Positions 9,859 through 19,076 of a stretch of 33,367 nt of DNA are shown here, piece after piece. Origin of the DNA: Bacteroidales bacterium (GTDB lineage Bacteria > Bacteroidota > Bacteroidia > Bacteroidales > ML635J-15); NCBI GenBank assembly GCA_028702535.1, contig JAQVOR010000028.1:1-33367 (forward strand), read 5' to 3'. The translations under genes were made by a program, and so were the position numbers. The notes below the pieces were generated by a model, which was not told the DNA's origin, did no database searches, and saw only the letters and a list, made by a program, of their open reading frames with translations. How positions within the stretch are numbered: the first letter of the stretch is position 1; every line of letters starts with the position of its first letter.

Positions 9859-10218
9859 TTATTTTTTTATTCCAAAAACATCTTCAAAGGCACGAATAAA
9901 GCCATCTTTTGGTATTGCTCCTGCAGCCATTTGCGGTTGAGCATCCATAGGAATAAACAGCAACGAAGGTATGCTTCTTATTCCAAATACAGCTGATAAC
10001 TCTTGCTGGTCTTCGGTATTGATTTTATAAACATCAATTAAACCTTTGTATTCTTCACTTAACTCCTCAATAACAGGAGCGACCATTTTGCAAGGCTGAC
10101 ACCAATCTGCATAAAAATCAATAATTGCAGGTCTTTCGCCTTTATATTTCCACTCTTTTTCTTTCTCGAAATCAAAAATCTTGTCGATAAAAGTTTCTTT
10201 TGTTAGATGTTCTGTCAT
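9859..10218 (-). CDS. trxA: Thioredoxin with WCQPC active site
   Basis: Small cytosolic dithiol-disulfide oxidoreductase. Its 119 residues have a slightly longer N-terminus than E. coli TrxA and no signal peptide. The redox motif is DFYADWCQPCK, with Cys40 and Cys43 and Gln where most thioredoxins have Gly. The conserved cis-proline loop appears as RSIPSLLF near residue 85. The partner is unknown; WCxPC variants can shift redox potential, which is inference here. It diverges from the CCA-enzyme gene and is followed by its own terminator, so it is probably transcribed alone. The fold call is firm. Whether it is the main thioredoxin or a second copy cannot be told. Confidence 0.92.
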   Translation of the reverse strand: MTEHLTKETFIDKIFDFEKEKEWKYKGERPAIIDFYADWCQPCKMVAPVIEELSEEYKGLIDVYKINTEDQQELSAVFGIRSIPSLLFIPMDAQPQMAAGAIPKDGFIRAFEDVFGIKK

Positions 10219-10295
10219 TTTAAAATTCTTTTAATATATTTTTAATATTTTTGTAAGATTATTTGAAATAACAAACCTTTATAAAAATTGTTCAA

Positions 10296-11729
10296 TTGGA
10301 CCATATAAACTTAAATAAAAAATCCTTTTTAAATCACGCTGTTTTCAAAGAAATTGCAGAACTTGCTAAACAAGAAAATACCGAAGCTTATGTTATTGGA
10401 GGATATGTTCGAGATAAATTATTAGGACGCTCCGACAAAAAAGATATTGATATAGTTGTTCAGGGGAATGGAATTGATTTTGCCCGTAAGTTATCGGAAA
10501 AACTTGGAGTTAGTAATCTAAGTATTTTTAAAACTTATGGAACTGCGATGTTTAACTTTCAGGACACAGAATTGGAGTTTGTTGGTGCAAGGCGTGAGTC
10601 TTACAGTAAAGATTCGCGAAATCCTGTTGTAGAATCAGGCAGTATCGAGGATGACCAGCGTAGAAGAGATTTTACAATTAATGCCTTAGCAATAAGTCTA
10701 AATATTGATAATTATGGAGAGCTTATCGATCCATTTAATGGTTTGAGTGATCTCGAAAATAAAGTTATAAGAACACCTTTAGACCCTGATATTACTTTTT
10801 CGGACGATCCTTTGAGAATGATGCGTGCCATTAGGTTTGCAACACAACTTAATTTTGACATCGAAGAAGGAAGTTTTGATGCAATAATGACAAACAAAGA
10901 AAGAATTGGTATTATTACGGCAGAACGTATTCATACAGAATTGAACAAGATAATTATGGCGGATAAGCCTTCAAAAGGATTCAAGTTACTGTTCAAAAGT
11001 GGTTTATTAGAAATTATATTTCCAGAACTTTTTCAATTGTCTGGTGTCGAAAAACATGGTCTTGTTAGTCATAAAGATAATTTTTTGCATACAATTCAAG
11101 TTTTAGATAATCTTGCTAAATATAGCGATGATCTTTGGTTGAGATGGGCGGCTTTATTACATGATATTGCCAAACCAAGAACAAAAAAGTTTATTGAAGG
11201 TATTGGCTGGACATTTCATGCACATAATTTTATCGGTGCTAAGATGGTACCCAATATTTTTTTAAGATTGAAACTACCATTAAATGAAAAAATGAAATTT
11301 GTTCAAAAAATGGTTGATCTGCACATGCGACCTATTGCTCTTGTCGAAGATGTTGTAACCGATTCGGCAATTCGTCGGTTAATTGTAGATGCAGGTGAAG
11401 ATATTGATGCACTTATGACTTTGTGCGAAGCTGATATCACGTCAAAAAATGAAAAGAAAGTTGAGCAATATATTGAGAATTTTAAAAATGTTCGCAAAAA
11501 AATTGTCGAAGTCGAAGAACGAGATTCTTTACGAAACTTTCAACCTCCCGTAAGTGGTGAGGAGATTATGGCGTTTTTTGGTATTCCTGGCTCAAGAACG
11601 GTTGGAGATATAAAAGGTGCTATTAAAGAGGCAATTCTTCAAGGAATTATTCCCAATGAATATGAAGCGGCAAAAAAACATATGATAAAAATTGGTGAGG
11701 AAATGGGCTTAAGTCAGTCAAATAAATAG
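10296..11729 (+). CDS. cca: CCA-adding tRNA nucleotidyltransferase with HD domain
   Basis: Adds or repairs the 3' CCA end of tRNAs. The N-terminal class II nucleotidyltransferase head has VIGGYVRD (33-40) and the metal-binding pair Asp50 and Asp52. ARRESY, RRRDFTINALA (122-132) and the DPLRMMRAIRFA helix follow. An HD phosphohydrolase domain has His289-Asp290 in LLHDIAKP. The 477-residue length fits Bacteroidota members. No ATG is available; the TTG at 10296 gives the expected N-terminus, and an in-frame stop sits at 10269. The 3' end overlaps mqnD by 12 bases, convergently. The tRNA-Val in this window lacks an encoded CCA and would be a substrate. A poly(A) polymerase role is less likely given the full-length CCA/HD layout. 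Confidence 0.93.
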   Translation: MDHINLNKKSFLNHAVFKEIAELAKQENTEAYVIGGYVRDKLLGRSDKKDIDIVVQGNGIDFARKLSEKLGVSNLSIFKTYGTAMFNFQDTELEFVGARRESYSKDSRNPVVESGSIEDDQRRRDFTINALAISLNIDNYGELIDPFNGLSDLENKVIRTPLDPDITFSDDPLRMMRAIRFATQLNFDIEEGSFDAIMTNKERIGIITAERIHTELNKIIMADKPSKGFKLLFKSGLLEIIFPELFQLSGVEKHGLVSHKDNFLHTIQVLDNLAKYSDDLWLRWAALLHDIAKPRTKKFIEGIGWTFHAHNFIGAKMVPNIFLRLKLPLNEKMKFVQKMVDLHMRPIALVEDVVTDSAIRRLIVDAGEDIDALMTLCEADITSKNEKKVEQYIENFKNVRKKIVEVEERDSLRNFQPPVSGEEIMAFFGIPGSRTVGDIKGAIKEAILQGIIPNEYEAAKKHMIKIGEEMGLSQSNK

Positions 11730-12545
11730 GTTGGTTTGTTTTATTGCAATATTTTCAAGCTTATTATATTCCGATAATAATATTTCTACTGAGCGTTTCC
11801 CTTCTGCTCCTAAATCAATGGAATAGTCATTAACATAAAGCTCAACATGTTGTTTGATAATTTGCTCATCAAGTTCAACAGCGTTTTGCTTCATAAATTG
11901 CATTGAGGCCTCAGGATTTGAAAACGCAAACTCAACTGATGAACGTAATATGTTATTAATATCAGATTTTACTTTATTTGGTAAATTTCTGCGTATGGCA
12001 ATGCCACCAAGGGGAATAGGTAAATGAAATTGGTTTTCCCATAAGTTTCCCAAATCGCTTATTAATTTTAATCCTCTATTTTTATAAGTAAATCGGGTTT
12101 CGTGGATAACAAGGCCTGCATCACATTCATTGTCGAGTACTACAGTTTCTATGTCAGAAAAAAGATAAACATGCTTATTTACAGCATTAGGATAAAATAT
12201 TTTCATTAATAAATTCGCAGTAGTGTTAGTTCCTGGAATAGCAATTTTGCAATCGACAAGCTCGTCAAGAAATATTTTCCGCTTACTTATTATTAATGGC
12301 CCGCAGTTTTTACCAAGTGCCGAACCTGAGTTTAATAATTGGTAATTATCAATTATTTTAAAAAAAGAATGATAACTTATTTTTGTAATATCGGTTTCGT
12401 TTTTAAATGCTAACCCGTTAAGTTTTTCAATATCAGTTATATGTAATTCAAATTCGTATTGTCCGACATCAATTCTTTTGTTGATTATGGCATCAAACAT
12501 AAATGTATCATTTGGGCAGCTTGAGATTGCAAGTTTAAATTTCAT
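11718..12545 (-). CDS. mqnD: 1,4-dihydroxy-6-naphthoate synthase (futalosine pathway)
   Basis: Converts cyclic dehypoxanthinyl futalosine to 1,4-dihydroxy-6-naphthoate in the alternative menaquinone pathway. The 275 residues form a periplasmic-binding-protein-like fold. Family signatures are the N-terminal SSCPNDTFMFDA, PGTNTTANLL near residue 103, CDAGLVIHETRFTY with the likely catalytic His, and LPIPLGGIAIRR. The ATG at 12545 overlaps the mqnB stop in an ATGA, which indicates translational coupling. Its 3' end overlaps the convergent CCA gene by 12 bases, so no terminator space is left. No other mqn genes are visible nearby. Confidence 0.93.
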   Translation of the reverse strand: MKFKLAISSCPNDTFMFDAIINKRIDVGQYEFELHITDIEKLNGLAFKNETDITKISYHSFFKIIDNYQLLNSGSALGKNCGPLIISKRKIFLDELVDCKIAIPGTNTTANLLMKIFYPNAVNKHVYLFSDIETVVLDNECDAGLVIHETRFTYKNRGLKLISDLGNLWENQFHLPIPLGGIAIRRNLPNKVKSDINNILRSSVEFAFSNPEASMQFMKQNAVELDEQIIKQHVELYVNDYSIDLGAEGKRSVEILLSEYNKLENIAIKQTNLFI

Positions 12546-13192
12546 TGCTTATTTTTTTCGATGAATTCAATAATATATTCACTATAATTTTTGATAGGTG
12601 TATTCATATCCCAATCTTTTCTTTGTGTGTAACCTATTATATTTGAGATACCGCGTATTTGGATAAACACTTTTTTATAATGTTTGCACACAAGCATAAA
12701 TGCAGCTCCTTCCATTGTTTCGACATCCGTTTGGGGATATAACATTGCCTCGGGCAGATTTACACTTACACCTTTGCATTTTGGCAATGCGTGAAAAAAT
12801 GCAGGAAAATCTGATGTATTTAAAATCTGTCCGTTGTTTATTAGATTTTTGAATTTATCGTTAAACTCAGTTTTAAAAACCGAGAGAAAACCATTTTTAG
12901 AATTAATGCCAATATCTCCAAAGCTATCGGAACTTACATTAAGAATATCTCCTATTTTTGCGTTTTTGTTAAAACTCCCAGCTACACCTATATTTATTAA
13001 TAGGTCATATTTTCGGATATCAACATCGGTAAACATCGAAAATAATGTAGCAGGGATTCCAATGCCTGTAAGCAAAAGATCAGTTTTATGTGTGCTTGAT
13101 GAGTAAAGAGATGGTTTGATTTGTTTCATTCCCAAATCTTTAATAATAATATCTGCCTCATGCTTTGTAGCACTAATTAGAAGTAAATTCAT
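12542..13192 (-). CDS. mqnB: Futalosine hydrolase
   Basis: Hydrolyses futalosine, releasing hypoxanthine and dehypoxanthine futalosine, the substrate feeding the later menaquinone steps. The 216 residues belong to the nucleoside phosphorylase/hydrolase fold: LLISATKHEAD at the N-terminus, LLTGIG, NIGVAGSF, and the ribose-binding VETMEGAAFMLV stretch. MTA/SAH nucleosidase is the main alternative, but the 4-base overlap with mqnD makes futalosine hydrolase much more likely. The start ATG at 13192 faces folE across a 69-base spacer. A TATTTTTG match on the minus strand (13207-13214) could be its -7 element, but no -33 TTG is seen. Confidence 0.9.
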   Translation of the reverse strand: MNLLLISATKHEADIIIKDLGMKQIKPSLYSSSTHKTDLLLTGIGIPATLFSMFTDVDIRKYDLLINIGVAGSFNKNAKIGDILNVSSDSFGDIGINSKNGFLSVFKTEFNDKFKNLINNGQILNTSDFPAFFHALPKCKGVSVNLPEAMLYPQTDVETMEGAAFMLVCKHYKKVFIQIRGISNIIGYTQRKDWDMNTPIKNYSEYIIEFIEKNKQ

Positions 13193-13261
13193 ATTAGATG
13201 TTTTAGCAAAAATAAGCTTAATTTGAGGAATTTTTGTTTAATTTGCATAAAATTTATGTAA

Positions 13262-13888
13262 ATGGAATTTTCATTAAATAATAAAGAGGCAGGAGGTTAT
13301 GTTAAAACGGAGAAATTTGACAAGACCAAAACAGATGAAATAGCCTCACATTATGCAGAAATCATTCGCTTACTTGGCGAAGATGTGGAACGTGAGGGCT
13401 TGATTAAAACACCTCTGCGAGTTGCAAAAGCAATGCAGTTTTTAACACAAGGATATAATATGGAGCCCGAAGCAATACTGAAGTCAGCAATGTTTAAAGA
13501 AGATTATCGGCAGATGGTAATTGTGAAAGACATTGAGCTTTACAGTATGTGTGAGCATCACATGTTGCCTTTTTACGGCAAAGCACATGTTGCTTACATT
13601 CCTAACCATTATATAACAGGATTGAGCAAAATTGCCAGAGTTGTTGATGTGTTTGCACGTCGTTTACAAGTTCAGGAGCGATTGACGACTCAAATTAAAG
13701 ATTGCATTCAGAACACTTTAAATCCTTTAGGTGTTGCAGTTGTTATTGAAGCTCATCACATGTGTATGCAAATGAGAGGAGTGCAAAAACAAAACTCAAT
13801 TACTACAACCTCCGATTTTACTGGAGCATTTCTTAAAGATGCAACTCGAAAAGAATTTTTATCACTTATTAGTAGAGATAGACCTTAG
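13262..13888 (+). CDS. folE: GTP cyclohydrolase I
   Basis: Converts GTP to 7,8-dihydroneopterin triphosphate, the first step of tetrahydrofolate synthesis. The 208-residue chain has the catalytic domain from about residue 25. Zinc ligands are Cys97 and His100 in [10 protein letters not shown] and Cys168 in [26 protein letters not shown] and the closing segment [10 protein letters not shown] are conserved in the type IA enzyme. The first ~20 residues are not conserved and look flexible. fabD follows after 36 bases on the same strand, so the two are probably cotranscribed without an obvious functional link. Confidence 0.96.
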   Translation: MEFSLNNKEAGGYVKTEKFDKTKTDEIASHYAEIIRLLGEDVEREGLIKTPLRVAKAMQFLTQGYNMEPEAILKSAMFKEDYRQMVIVKDIELYSMCEHHMLPFYGKAHVAYIPNHYITGLSKIARVVDVFARRLQVQERLTTQIKDCIQNTLNPLGVAVVIEAHHMCMQMRGVQKQNSITTTSDFTGAFLKDATRKEFLSLISRDRP

Positions 13889-13924
13889 TATTTGAATAAT
13901 AATAAACAAATAAACTATTATATT

Positions 13925-14803
13925 ATGAAAGCTTATGTTTTTCCGGGACAAGGTTCCCAATTTGTTGGAATGGGTAAAAATCTGTATTACTCAAATTCAA
14001 AAGCAAAAGAACTTTTTGATAAAGCCAACGAAATTATTGGTTTTAATATTACCGATATTATGTTTAACGGCACAGACGAGGAGTTAAAGCAGACAAAAGT
14101 CACTCAGCCGTCAATTTTTTTACATTCGGTAATAACCTATATGTGTCTTGATGGAGATATTCGGCCTGGTATGGTTGCTGGGCACTCGCTTGGTGAGTTT
14201 TCGGCTCTGGTAGCTGCTGGTGCATTAAGTTTTGAGGACGGCTTAAGATTGGTTTATAAAAGAGCCTTGGCTATGCAAAAAGCTTGCGAAGTAAATCCTT
14301 CGAGCATGGCAGCAATATTGAATCTTGAAGCCGATATAATTGATGAAATTTGTGCTGATATAGACGAAGTTGTTGTTGCTGCAAATTATAATTCTCCGCA
14401 ACAAGTTGTTATTTCGGGTTCTGATAAGGGTATCGAAATTGCAATGAAAAAAATGCTAAATGCAGGAGCAAAGAGGGCTATTAAATTGCCAGTTGGTGGG
14501 GCCTTTCACTCTCCTTTTATGGAGCCAGCGAGAGAAGAACTAAGTGTCGCTATTAATGAAACTCATTTTATAACTCCTGTTTGCCCAATTTTTCAAAATT
14601 TTGACGGAAAACTTAATAGAAGTCCCGAAACAATTCGAGAAAATTTGATAAAACAACTTACACATCCTGTAAAATGGACTCTATCGATTCAAAATATGAT
14701 TGCTTATGGTGCCAAAGAGTTTGTAGAAGTGGGACCAGGTAATGTTTTACAAGGTCTGATAAACAAAATTGACCGAAATGTTACGACAGAAGGTGTAAAT
14801 TGA
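13925..14803 (+). CDS. fabD: Malonyl-CoA:ACP transacylase
   Basis: Transfers malonate from CoA to acyl carrier protein in type II fatty acid synthesis. The ATG at 13925 is chosen because it starts the canonical MKAYVFPGQGSQ; a TTG 33 bases upstream would add an unconserved tail. The 292 residues include the oxyanion-hole GQGSQ (9-12 region), the nucleophile Ser88 in GHSLGE, and the later catalytic His in GAFHSPFM. It ends with VEVGPGNVLQGL, as is usual for the family. It lies 36 bases after folE and converges with the hydrolase gene, leaving only 20 bases between stops and no clear terminator hairpin. Confidence 0.96.
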   Translation: MKAYVFPGQGSQFVGMGKNLYYSNSKAKELFDKANEIIGFNITDIMFNGTDEELKQTKVTQPSIFLHSVITYMCLDGDIRPGMVAGHSLGEFSALVAAGALSFEDGLRLVYKRALAMQKACEVNPSSMAAILNLEADIIDEICADIDEVVVAANYNSPQQVVISGSDKGIEIAMKKMLNAGAKRAIKLPVGGAFHSPFMEPAREELSVAINETHFITPVCPIFQNFDGKLNRSPETIRENLIKQLTHPVKWTLSIQNMIAYGAKEFVEVGPGNVLQGLINKIDRNVTTEGVN

Positions 14804-14823
14804 TTGTTATTATTGGACAATCC

Positions 14824-15600
14824 CTAAACTAAAATATCAAACTCATCAGCATCATAAAGAGCAGTAAACGAATTGCGGAATTTATTTTGCTTGTCAATAT
14901 CAATTTCGGCATAAATAACTTCTTGTTTGTTATTTTTTGCTTCAGCTAAAGGAAAACCTTTGGAATCAATTATACATGATCCTCCATTATATACAAGGTC
15001 TTTACCATCAACACCAATTCTGTTTGCTGCAATAACATACGAAAGGTTCTCTATCGCTCGTGCTTTTATTAAAGTGTCGTGTGCATGCCGCCTTGTTATC
15101 GGCCAACTTGAAACGTAAATAATTGCGTCATAGTCATTTCTATTTCTGCTCCAAACAGGAAAACGAAGATCATAACAAACTAATAATAAAAATCGCACTC
15201 CTTTATAATTATATACAACACGGCTTTTACCCGGAGTAAACATATCTGTTTCGCCACCCATTCTAAATAAATGTCGTTTATCGTATCTCATAATATCGCC
15301 ATCGGGTTTTATAAACAAAAATGAATTATAAAATTTGTTATGGTCAGATAAAATTATGCTAGTACAAATTGCTGCATTTTTTTCTTTTGCGATATTCTTC
15401 AAAGTGTTTATCGTATTGCCATTTATATCCTCCGACATATCATTAATATTATTGCTAAACCCAGTATTAAACATCTCGGGTAAAACAAACACATCTGCAT
15501 ACTCTGCATTTCTGATGATATTACTAACCTGCTGCAAGTTTTTTTCAGGGTTTTCCCAAAAAATATCATGCTGAATTACTGCCATTTTTAGTTTACTCAT
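14824..15600 (-). CDS. Omega-amidase-like carbon-nitrogen hydrolase (YafV/Nit2 type)
   Basis: Nitrilase-superfamily amidase; the subgroup usually hydrolyses alpha-ketoglutaramate or alpha-ketosuccinamate, a metabolite-repair role. The catalytic triad is visible as Glu42 (VLPEMFNTGF), Lys108 (YDKRHLF) and Cys142 (LVCYDLRFP). CYDLRFPVW and the SWPITRRHAHD segment point to the YafV-like branch rather than to carbamoylputrescine or biotinidase-like branches. The ATG at 15600 gives a normal N-terminus; a TTG at 15612 is less likely. It overlaps the acyltransferase gene by 8 bases and is last in the minus-strand run starting at dnaA. Substrate is inferred from family only. Confidence 0.85.
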   Translation of the reverse strand: MSKLKMAVIQHDIFWENPEKNLQQVSNIIRNAEYADVFVLPEMFNTGFSNNINDMSEDINGNTINTLKNIAKEKNAAICTSIILSDHNKFYNSFLFIKPDGDIMRYDKRHLFRMGGETDMFTPGKSRVVYNYKGVRFLLLVCYDLRFPVWSRNRNDYDAIIYVSSWPITRRHAHDTLIKARAIENLSYVIAANRIGVDGKDLVYNGGSCIIDSKGFPLAEAKNNKQEVIYAEIDIDKQNKFRNSFTALYDADEFDILV

Positions 15601-16144
15601 AACCTGTTTCAAATTTATCTTTATGTATTCCTTGTAATCCTTTATATTCTTTTTTTAATCTTTCCATCACTTGCATTTCATTACCTTCTAAGTCTAGCAA
15701 GCCTTTAACACCCATTTTGCGATTTTTACAATCTAAAAATCCAATAATAATTGGGACATTAGCTGCCTTAGCAATTCTAATACAACCTTTTTTCCAATTT
15801 TTTGTTTTTTTGCGAGTACCTTCAGGAGTAATGATAAGATAAAAACGTTCTCTCTCTTCCTTGAAAAACTCTATTGATTGTTCTGTAAGTCCAGTTTTCC
15901 GTCCTCTGTGAACAGGTATTCCTCCCATTTTTTTGAGAATATATCCAAATGGCCAAAAAAAGGCTTCTTTTTTAATTAAAACTGTCGGCTTTCGACCTTG
16001 TGAAGCAAAATATATTTTACCAAGAATAAAATCACGCATACTTGTATGTGGTGCCATTGTAACCACCGCCTTATCAACATCAGGAAAATCATTATAATCC
16101 CAGCTAAAAATTTTCAAATATAGTTTTGCAAAAGTTTTACCCAT
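15593..16144 (-). CDS. 1-acyl-glycerol-3-phosphate acyltransferase-like protein
   Basis: PlsC-superfamily acyltransferase of 183 residues, shorter than typical PlsC. The catalytic HX4D box is HTSMRD near residues 33-38. Block III is GGIPVHRGRK and block IV is TPEGTRKK. No N-terminal membrane anchor is evident, although FWPFGYILKKMGG could be a membrane-associating helix. This compact form belongs to a branch of short PlsC-like proteins whose acceptor is not established, so lysophosphatidate is only one possibility. It overlaps both neighbours by 8 bases (yigZ-like gene upstream, amidase downstream), suggesting coupled translation. Confidence 0.8.
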   Translation of the reverse strand: MGKTFAKLYLKIFSWDYNDFPDVDKAVVTMAPHTSMRDFILGKIYFASQGRKPTVLIKKEAFFWPFGYILKKMGGIPVHRGRKTGLTEQSIEFFKEERERFYLIITPEGTRKKTKNWKKGCIRIAKAANVPIIIGFLDCKNRKMGVKGLLDLEGNEMQVMERLKKEYKGLQGIHKDKFETGYE

Positions 16145-16748
16145 CTTTTAATAGTATTTCAATTTTGTGATTCTTACTTAAATTACCAATTAAGTTGTCA
16201 AATTCTGATAATCTTATTGAAAAAACAAGCTTGCAATTTTCTAGAAAAGTTTGATTGTTGATCTTAGCATCTGCATCGCTAAGAGTTTTCATTACAAAAG
16301 CGATTTCATCATAATCAAAAATTAGTTCAGCTTCTTTAGTTATAAATTTTTCGATAATTTTTGCCTTATCCAAAGCATCTTTTGCAGCGTTTTTGTAGGC
16401 ATTTATTAATCCTGGAATACCTAGTTTTGTACCACCAAAATATCGTACTACTACAATAAGAATATCTGTTAAATTAAATGATTTAATCTGACCTAATACT
16501 GGCATACCAGAGCTGTTTGCGGGTTCTCCGTCGTCATTGGCTCTGTAATGTTCTTTGTCGGGTCCAAGCATAAAAGCATATACCTGATGTCGAGAACTGT
16601 GATATTTCTTTCGTAATGATTGTTGGATTGTTTTTATTTCGTCTTCGGAGGATACAGGATATGCAAAAGAGTAGAATTTGCTTCCTTTGTCGGAGTAAAA
16701 TCCCTCTGTTTGATTTTCTATTGTTAAAAAAACGTCTGTATCCATCAT
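16137..16748 (-). CDS. YigZ/IMPACT family protein
   Basis: Member of the UPF0029/IMPACT family, related to eukaryotic IMPACT and E. coli YigZ. Its biochemical role is unsettled, though ribosome or translation-stress links are suspected. The 203 residues show SKFYSFAYPV, KYHSSRHQVYAFMLG, RANDDGEPANSSGMPVLGQI and VVVRYFGGTKLGIPGLINAY, all strong family marks. The C-terminal ~70 residues would be the ferredoxin-like UPF0029 C domain. Two adjacent ATG codons (16748 and 16745) are possible; the first is taken. It begins 2 bases after the EamA gene stop and overlaps the acyltransferase by 8 bases. Confidence 0.9.
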   Translation of the reverse strand: MMDTDVFLTIENQTEGFYSDKGSKFYSFAYPVSSEDEIKTIQQSLRKKYHSSRHQVYAFMLGPDKEHYRANDDGEPANSSGMPVLGQIKSFNLTDILIVVVRYFGGTKLGIPGLINAYKNAAKDALDKAKIIEKFITKEAELIFDYDEIAFVMKTLSDADAKINNQTFLENCKLVFSIRLSEFDNLIGNLSKNHKIEILLKDG

Positions 16749-16750
16749 AA

Positions 16751-17617
16751 TTAGGCTATGGTCATTAAAATAATTGTTACAATTGACAGGGATATCCCAA
16801 AGATATTCAATTTTGACAAATTTTCTTTAAAAAACAATGTTCCAATTAAAACAGTTAGTATCACTATGCCCACATCAACAATACCATAGGTTATTGAGTT
16901 TGGGAATAGACCTAAATTAAGAGCAAGAAAAATAAAATAGACAGATCCAAAGTTTGCTGTACCTAAGAGTAATCCCAGTATCCAAGTTTTTAATTTACCA
17001 AAACCTTTGATTGTTGAGGGGCGAACTAATATTATAAGCAAACCTGCTAACAAAGCAATTGCAAAAGTTGTTGATGTAAAAATTGAAGACATTTCAGCAT
17101 TTACATAGTTTTCTTTTGAATAAATTAGTAGTGAGTTATTTATTCCCATGCCTATGAACAGGATTATTGGTAAAATAACTGCAAGGGAACTTGTTTTTTT
17201 GCTTTTTATAGGTTTGACATAAACGCTAAATGCCACCGCTACAACTGCCATAATTATTGCACTAATTTTTAAAAGTCCAGCACTTTCGTTATATGCAATA
17301 ATTGCAAACATCATTGGTATTACAACCGACATTTTACTTGCCACTGTAGTAATTGATATTCCTGCTTTTTGGGATGATTTTCCAACAATAAAAAATAATA
17401 CAATAAAAATAATTCCAATTATTATTGCAGGCAAAATCCAGTTGGAATGGATTATTTTGTTGACAGAGAAATTGCCATTAATAATAAAACCCAAAGATGC
17501 AGCAATAATATAATTAATTATAATTACATTAATTAATGGTAATTTGTATTTATCAATGAATTTAAAAATCACAAAGATAGTAGCAGATGAGAGTATGCTT
17601 AGAATTAGCAGTAACAT
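16751..17617 (-). CDS. EamA/DMT-family membrane transporter
   Basis: Predicted inner-membrane transporter of 288 residues with about ten hydrophobic segments arranged as two repeats of five, as in the drug/metabolite transporter superfamily. Charged breaks such as KFIDKYKLP and KPIKSKKTS alternate with long Ile/Leu/Val-rich spans. The ATG at 17617 is preferred over a TTG at 17626 because the membrane segment starts at once. No substrate can be read from the sequence. It lies 31 bases downstream of dnaA; a weak hairpin at 17629-17643 between them may only attenuate readthrough, so cotranscription with dnaA is plausible. Confidence 0.85.
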   Translation of the reverse strand: MLLLILSILSSATIFVIFKFIDKYKLPLINVIIINYIIAASLGFIINGNFSVNKIIHSNWILPAIIIGIIFIVLFFIVGKSSQKAGISITTVASKMSVVIPMMFAIIAYNESAGLLKISAIIMAVVAVAFSVYVKPIKSKKTSSLAVILPIILFIGMGINNSLLIYSKENYVNAEMSSIFTSTTFAIALLAGLLIILVRPSTIKGFGKLKTWILGLLLGTANFGSVYFIFLALNLGLFPNSITYGIVDVGIVILTVLIGTLFFKENLSKLNIFGISLSIVTIILMTIA

Positions 17618-17648
17618 ATAAAACAAATAAGACTAAAAGTCTTATGGA

Positions 17649-19076
17649 TTACATTTTAAGTTTCTTTTCTATTTCTTCGAGGTCAGACTTAAAGCGTTTA
17701 TCTGTTTCGATAAGATTGCTCACAGTTTTGCATGCATGTAGCACAGTAGCATGATCTTTACCTCCAATTGAAGCCCCAATTGCGGCAAGCGATGATTTGG
17801 TCATGCTTTTTGCGAAGAACATTGCTATTTGACGTGCTTGTACAATTTCGCGTTTGCGAGTTTTACTACTAAGTAGTTCAACTGACATTGAGAAATAATT
17901 GCAAACGACTTTTTGTATGTAGTCGATAGATATTTCTCTGCGTGTACTTTTAACAAGTTTGTCAATCATGTTTTTTGCAAGCTCCATTGTTATCTCTTTT
18001 TTGTTAAGAGTTGATTGAGCAAGCAACGAAATCAAAGCACCTTCGAGTTCACGAATATTATTAGTTATATGGGAGGCAATATACTCAAGAATTTCTTCTT
18101 TGATAACTATACCGTCTTTGTATGTTTTCTTTTTAAGAATTTTGATTCTAGTTTCAAAATCGGGTTCTTGCAAATCAGCCGATAATCCCCACTTAAATCG
18201 AGAGAGCAGCCTTTGCTCCATTCCGTTTAATTCTACAGGTGGTTTGTCGGAAGTTAACACAAGTTGTTTCCCGTGTTGATGTAGGTGATTGAATATATGG
18301 AAAAACACCTCTTGGGTACCTTCTTTTTTAGAGAAATATTGAACATCATCAACAATAAGCACGTCTATCATTTGATAAAAATGGATAAAATCGTTACGAT
18401 TATTGTTTCGAGTTGCCTCCATGTATTGTGTCAAGAATTTATTTGCATCTACATAAAGCACGACCTTTTCTGGCATAATTTTTTTTACTTCGATGCCAAT
18501 AGCTTGTGCGAGATGTGTTTTACCAAGACCAGACCCTCCATATACAAATAGTGGATTAAACGCTGTTCCTCCTGGATTTTGAGCTACTGCATAACCTGCA
18601 GAGCGTGCCAATCTGTTACATTCTCCTTCAACAAAATTATCAAAAGTGTATTCGGGATTTAAGTGTGGATCAACATGAACCTTCTTTATTCCTGGAATAA
18701 CAAAAGGATTGACAATTGAGTTTGCTTCCAAATCAAGAGGCATTTGTACAGGTCGGTTTACCAATTGAGTTTTATCGCGTGCCGGAATTTTTACTGTATA
18801 TGGTTTGTCGGAATTAGAGTTGTTTTCCATAACGACATGATACTCTAGTTTGGCATCGGGGCCAATAACTTTATGAAGAGTCTTTTTTAACAAGTCTAAA
18901 AACTGCTCTTCGATAAATTCATAAAAGAATGTGCTGGGCACCTGTATTGTCAGCACACTATCTTGAATATCCAATGGAACTATTGGTTCAAACCAAGTCC
19001 GGAAACTGTTCTTTGGAACGTTATCCTTTATGATTTGTAAGCATTTAGCCCATATTTCCTCACTCCTTTTCACCAT
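17649..19076 (-). CDS. dnaA: Chromosomal replication initiator DnaA
   Basis: AAA+ ATPase that binds DnaA boxes and opens the origin. The 475 residues show domain I at 1-80 (IWAKCLQIIKDNVPKNSFRTWFEP), a variable linker to about 140, and the AAA+ core with Walker A GGSGLGKT ending at Lys186-Thr187. Walker B is VLIVDDVQYF and sensor-like residues sit in SDKPP and LLSRFKWG. The C-terminal helix-turn-helix carries the DnaA signature GGKDHATVLHA. The ATG at 19076 gives the normal N-terminus. Genes usually near an origin (dnaN, recF, gyrB) are absent here. Upstream is a long AT-rich gap that shows only one near-consensus DnaA box. Confidence 0.97.
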   Translation of the reverse strand: MVKRSEEIWAKCLQIIKDNVPKNSFRTWFEPIVPLDIQDSVLTIQVPSTFFYEFIEEQFLDLLKKTLHKVIGPDAKLEYHVVMENNSNSDKPYTVKIPARDKTQLVNRPVQMPLDLEANSIVNPFVIPGIKKVHVDPHLNPEYTFDNFVEGECNRLARSAGYAVAQNPGGTAFNPLFVYGGSGLGKTHLAQAIGIEVKKIMPEKVVLYVDANKFLTQYMEATRNNNRNDFIHFYQMIDVLIVDDVQYFSKKEGTQEVFFHIFNHLHQHGKQLVLTSDKPPVELNGMEQRLLSRFKWGLSADLQEPDFETRIKILKKKTYKDGIVIKEEILEYIASHITNNIRELEGALISLLAQSTLNKKEITMELAKNMIDKLVKSTRREISIDYIQKVVCNYFSMSVELLSSKTRKREIVQARQIAMFFAKSMTKSSLAAIGASIGGKDHATVLHACKTVSNLIETDKRFKSDLEEIEKKLKM

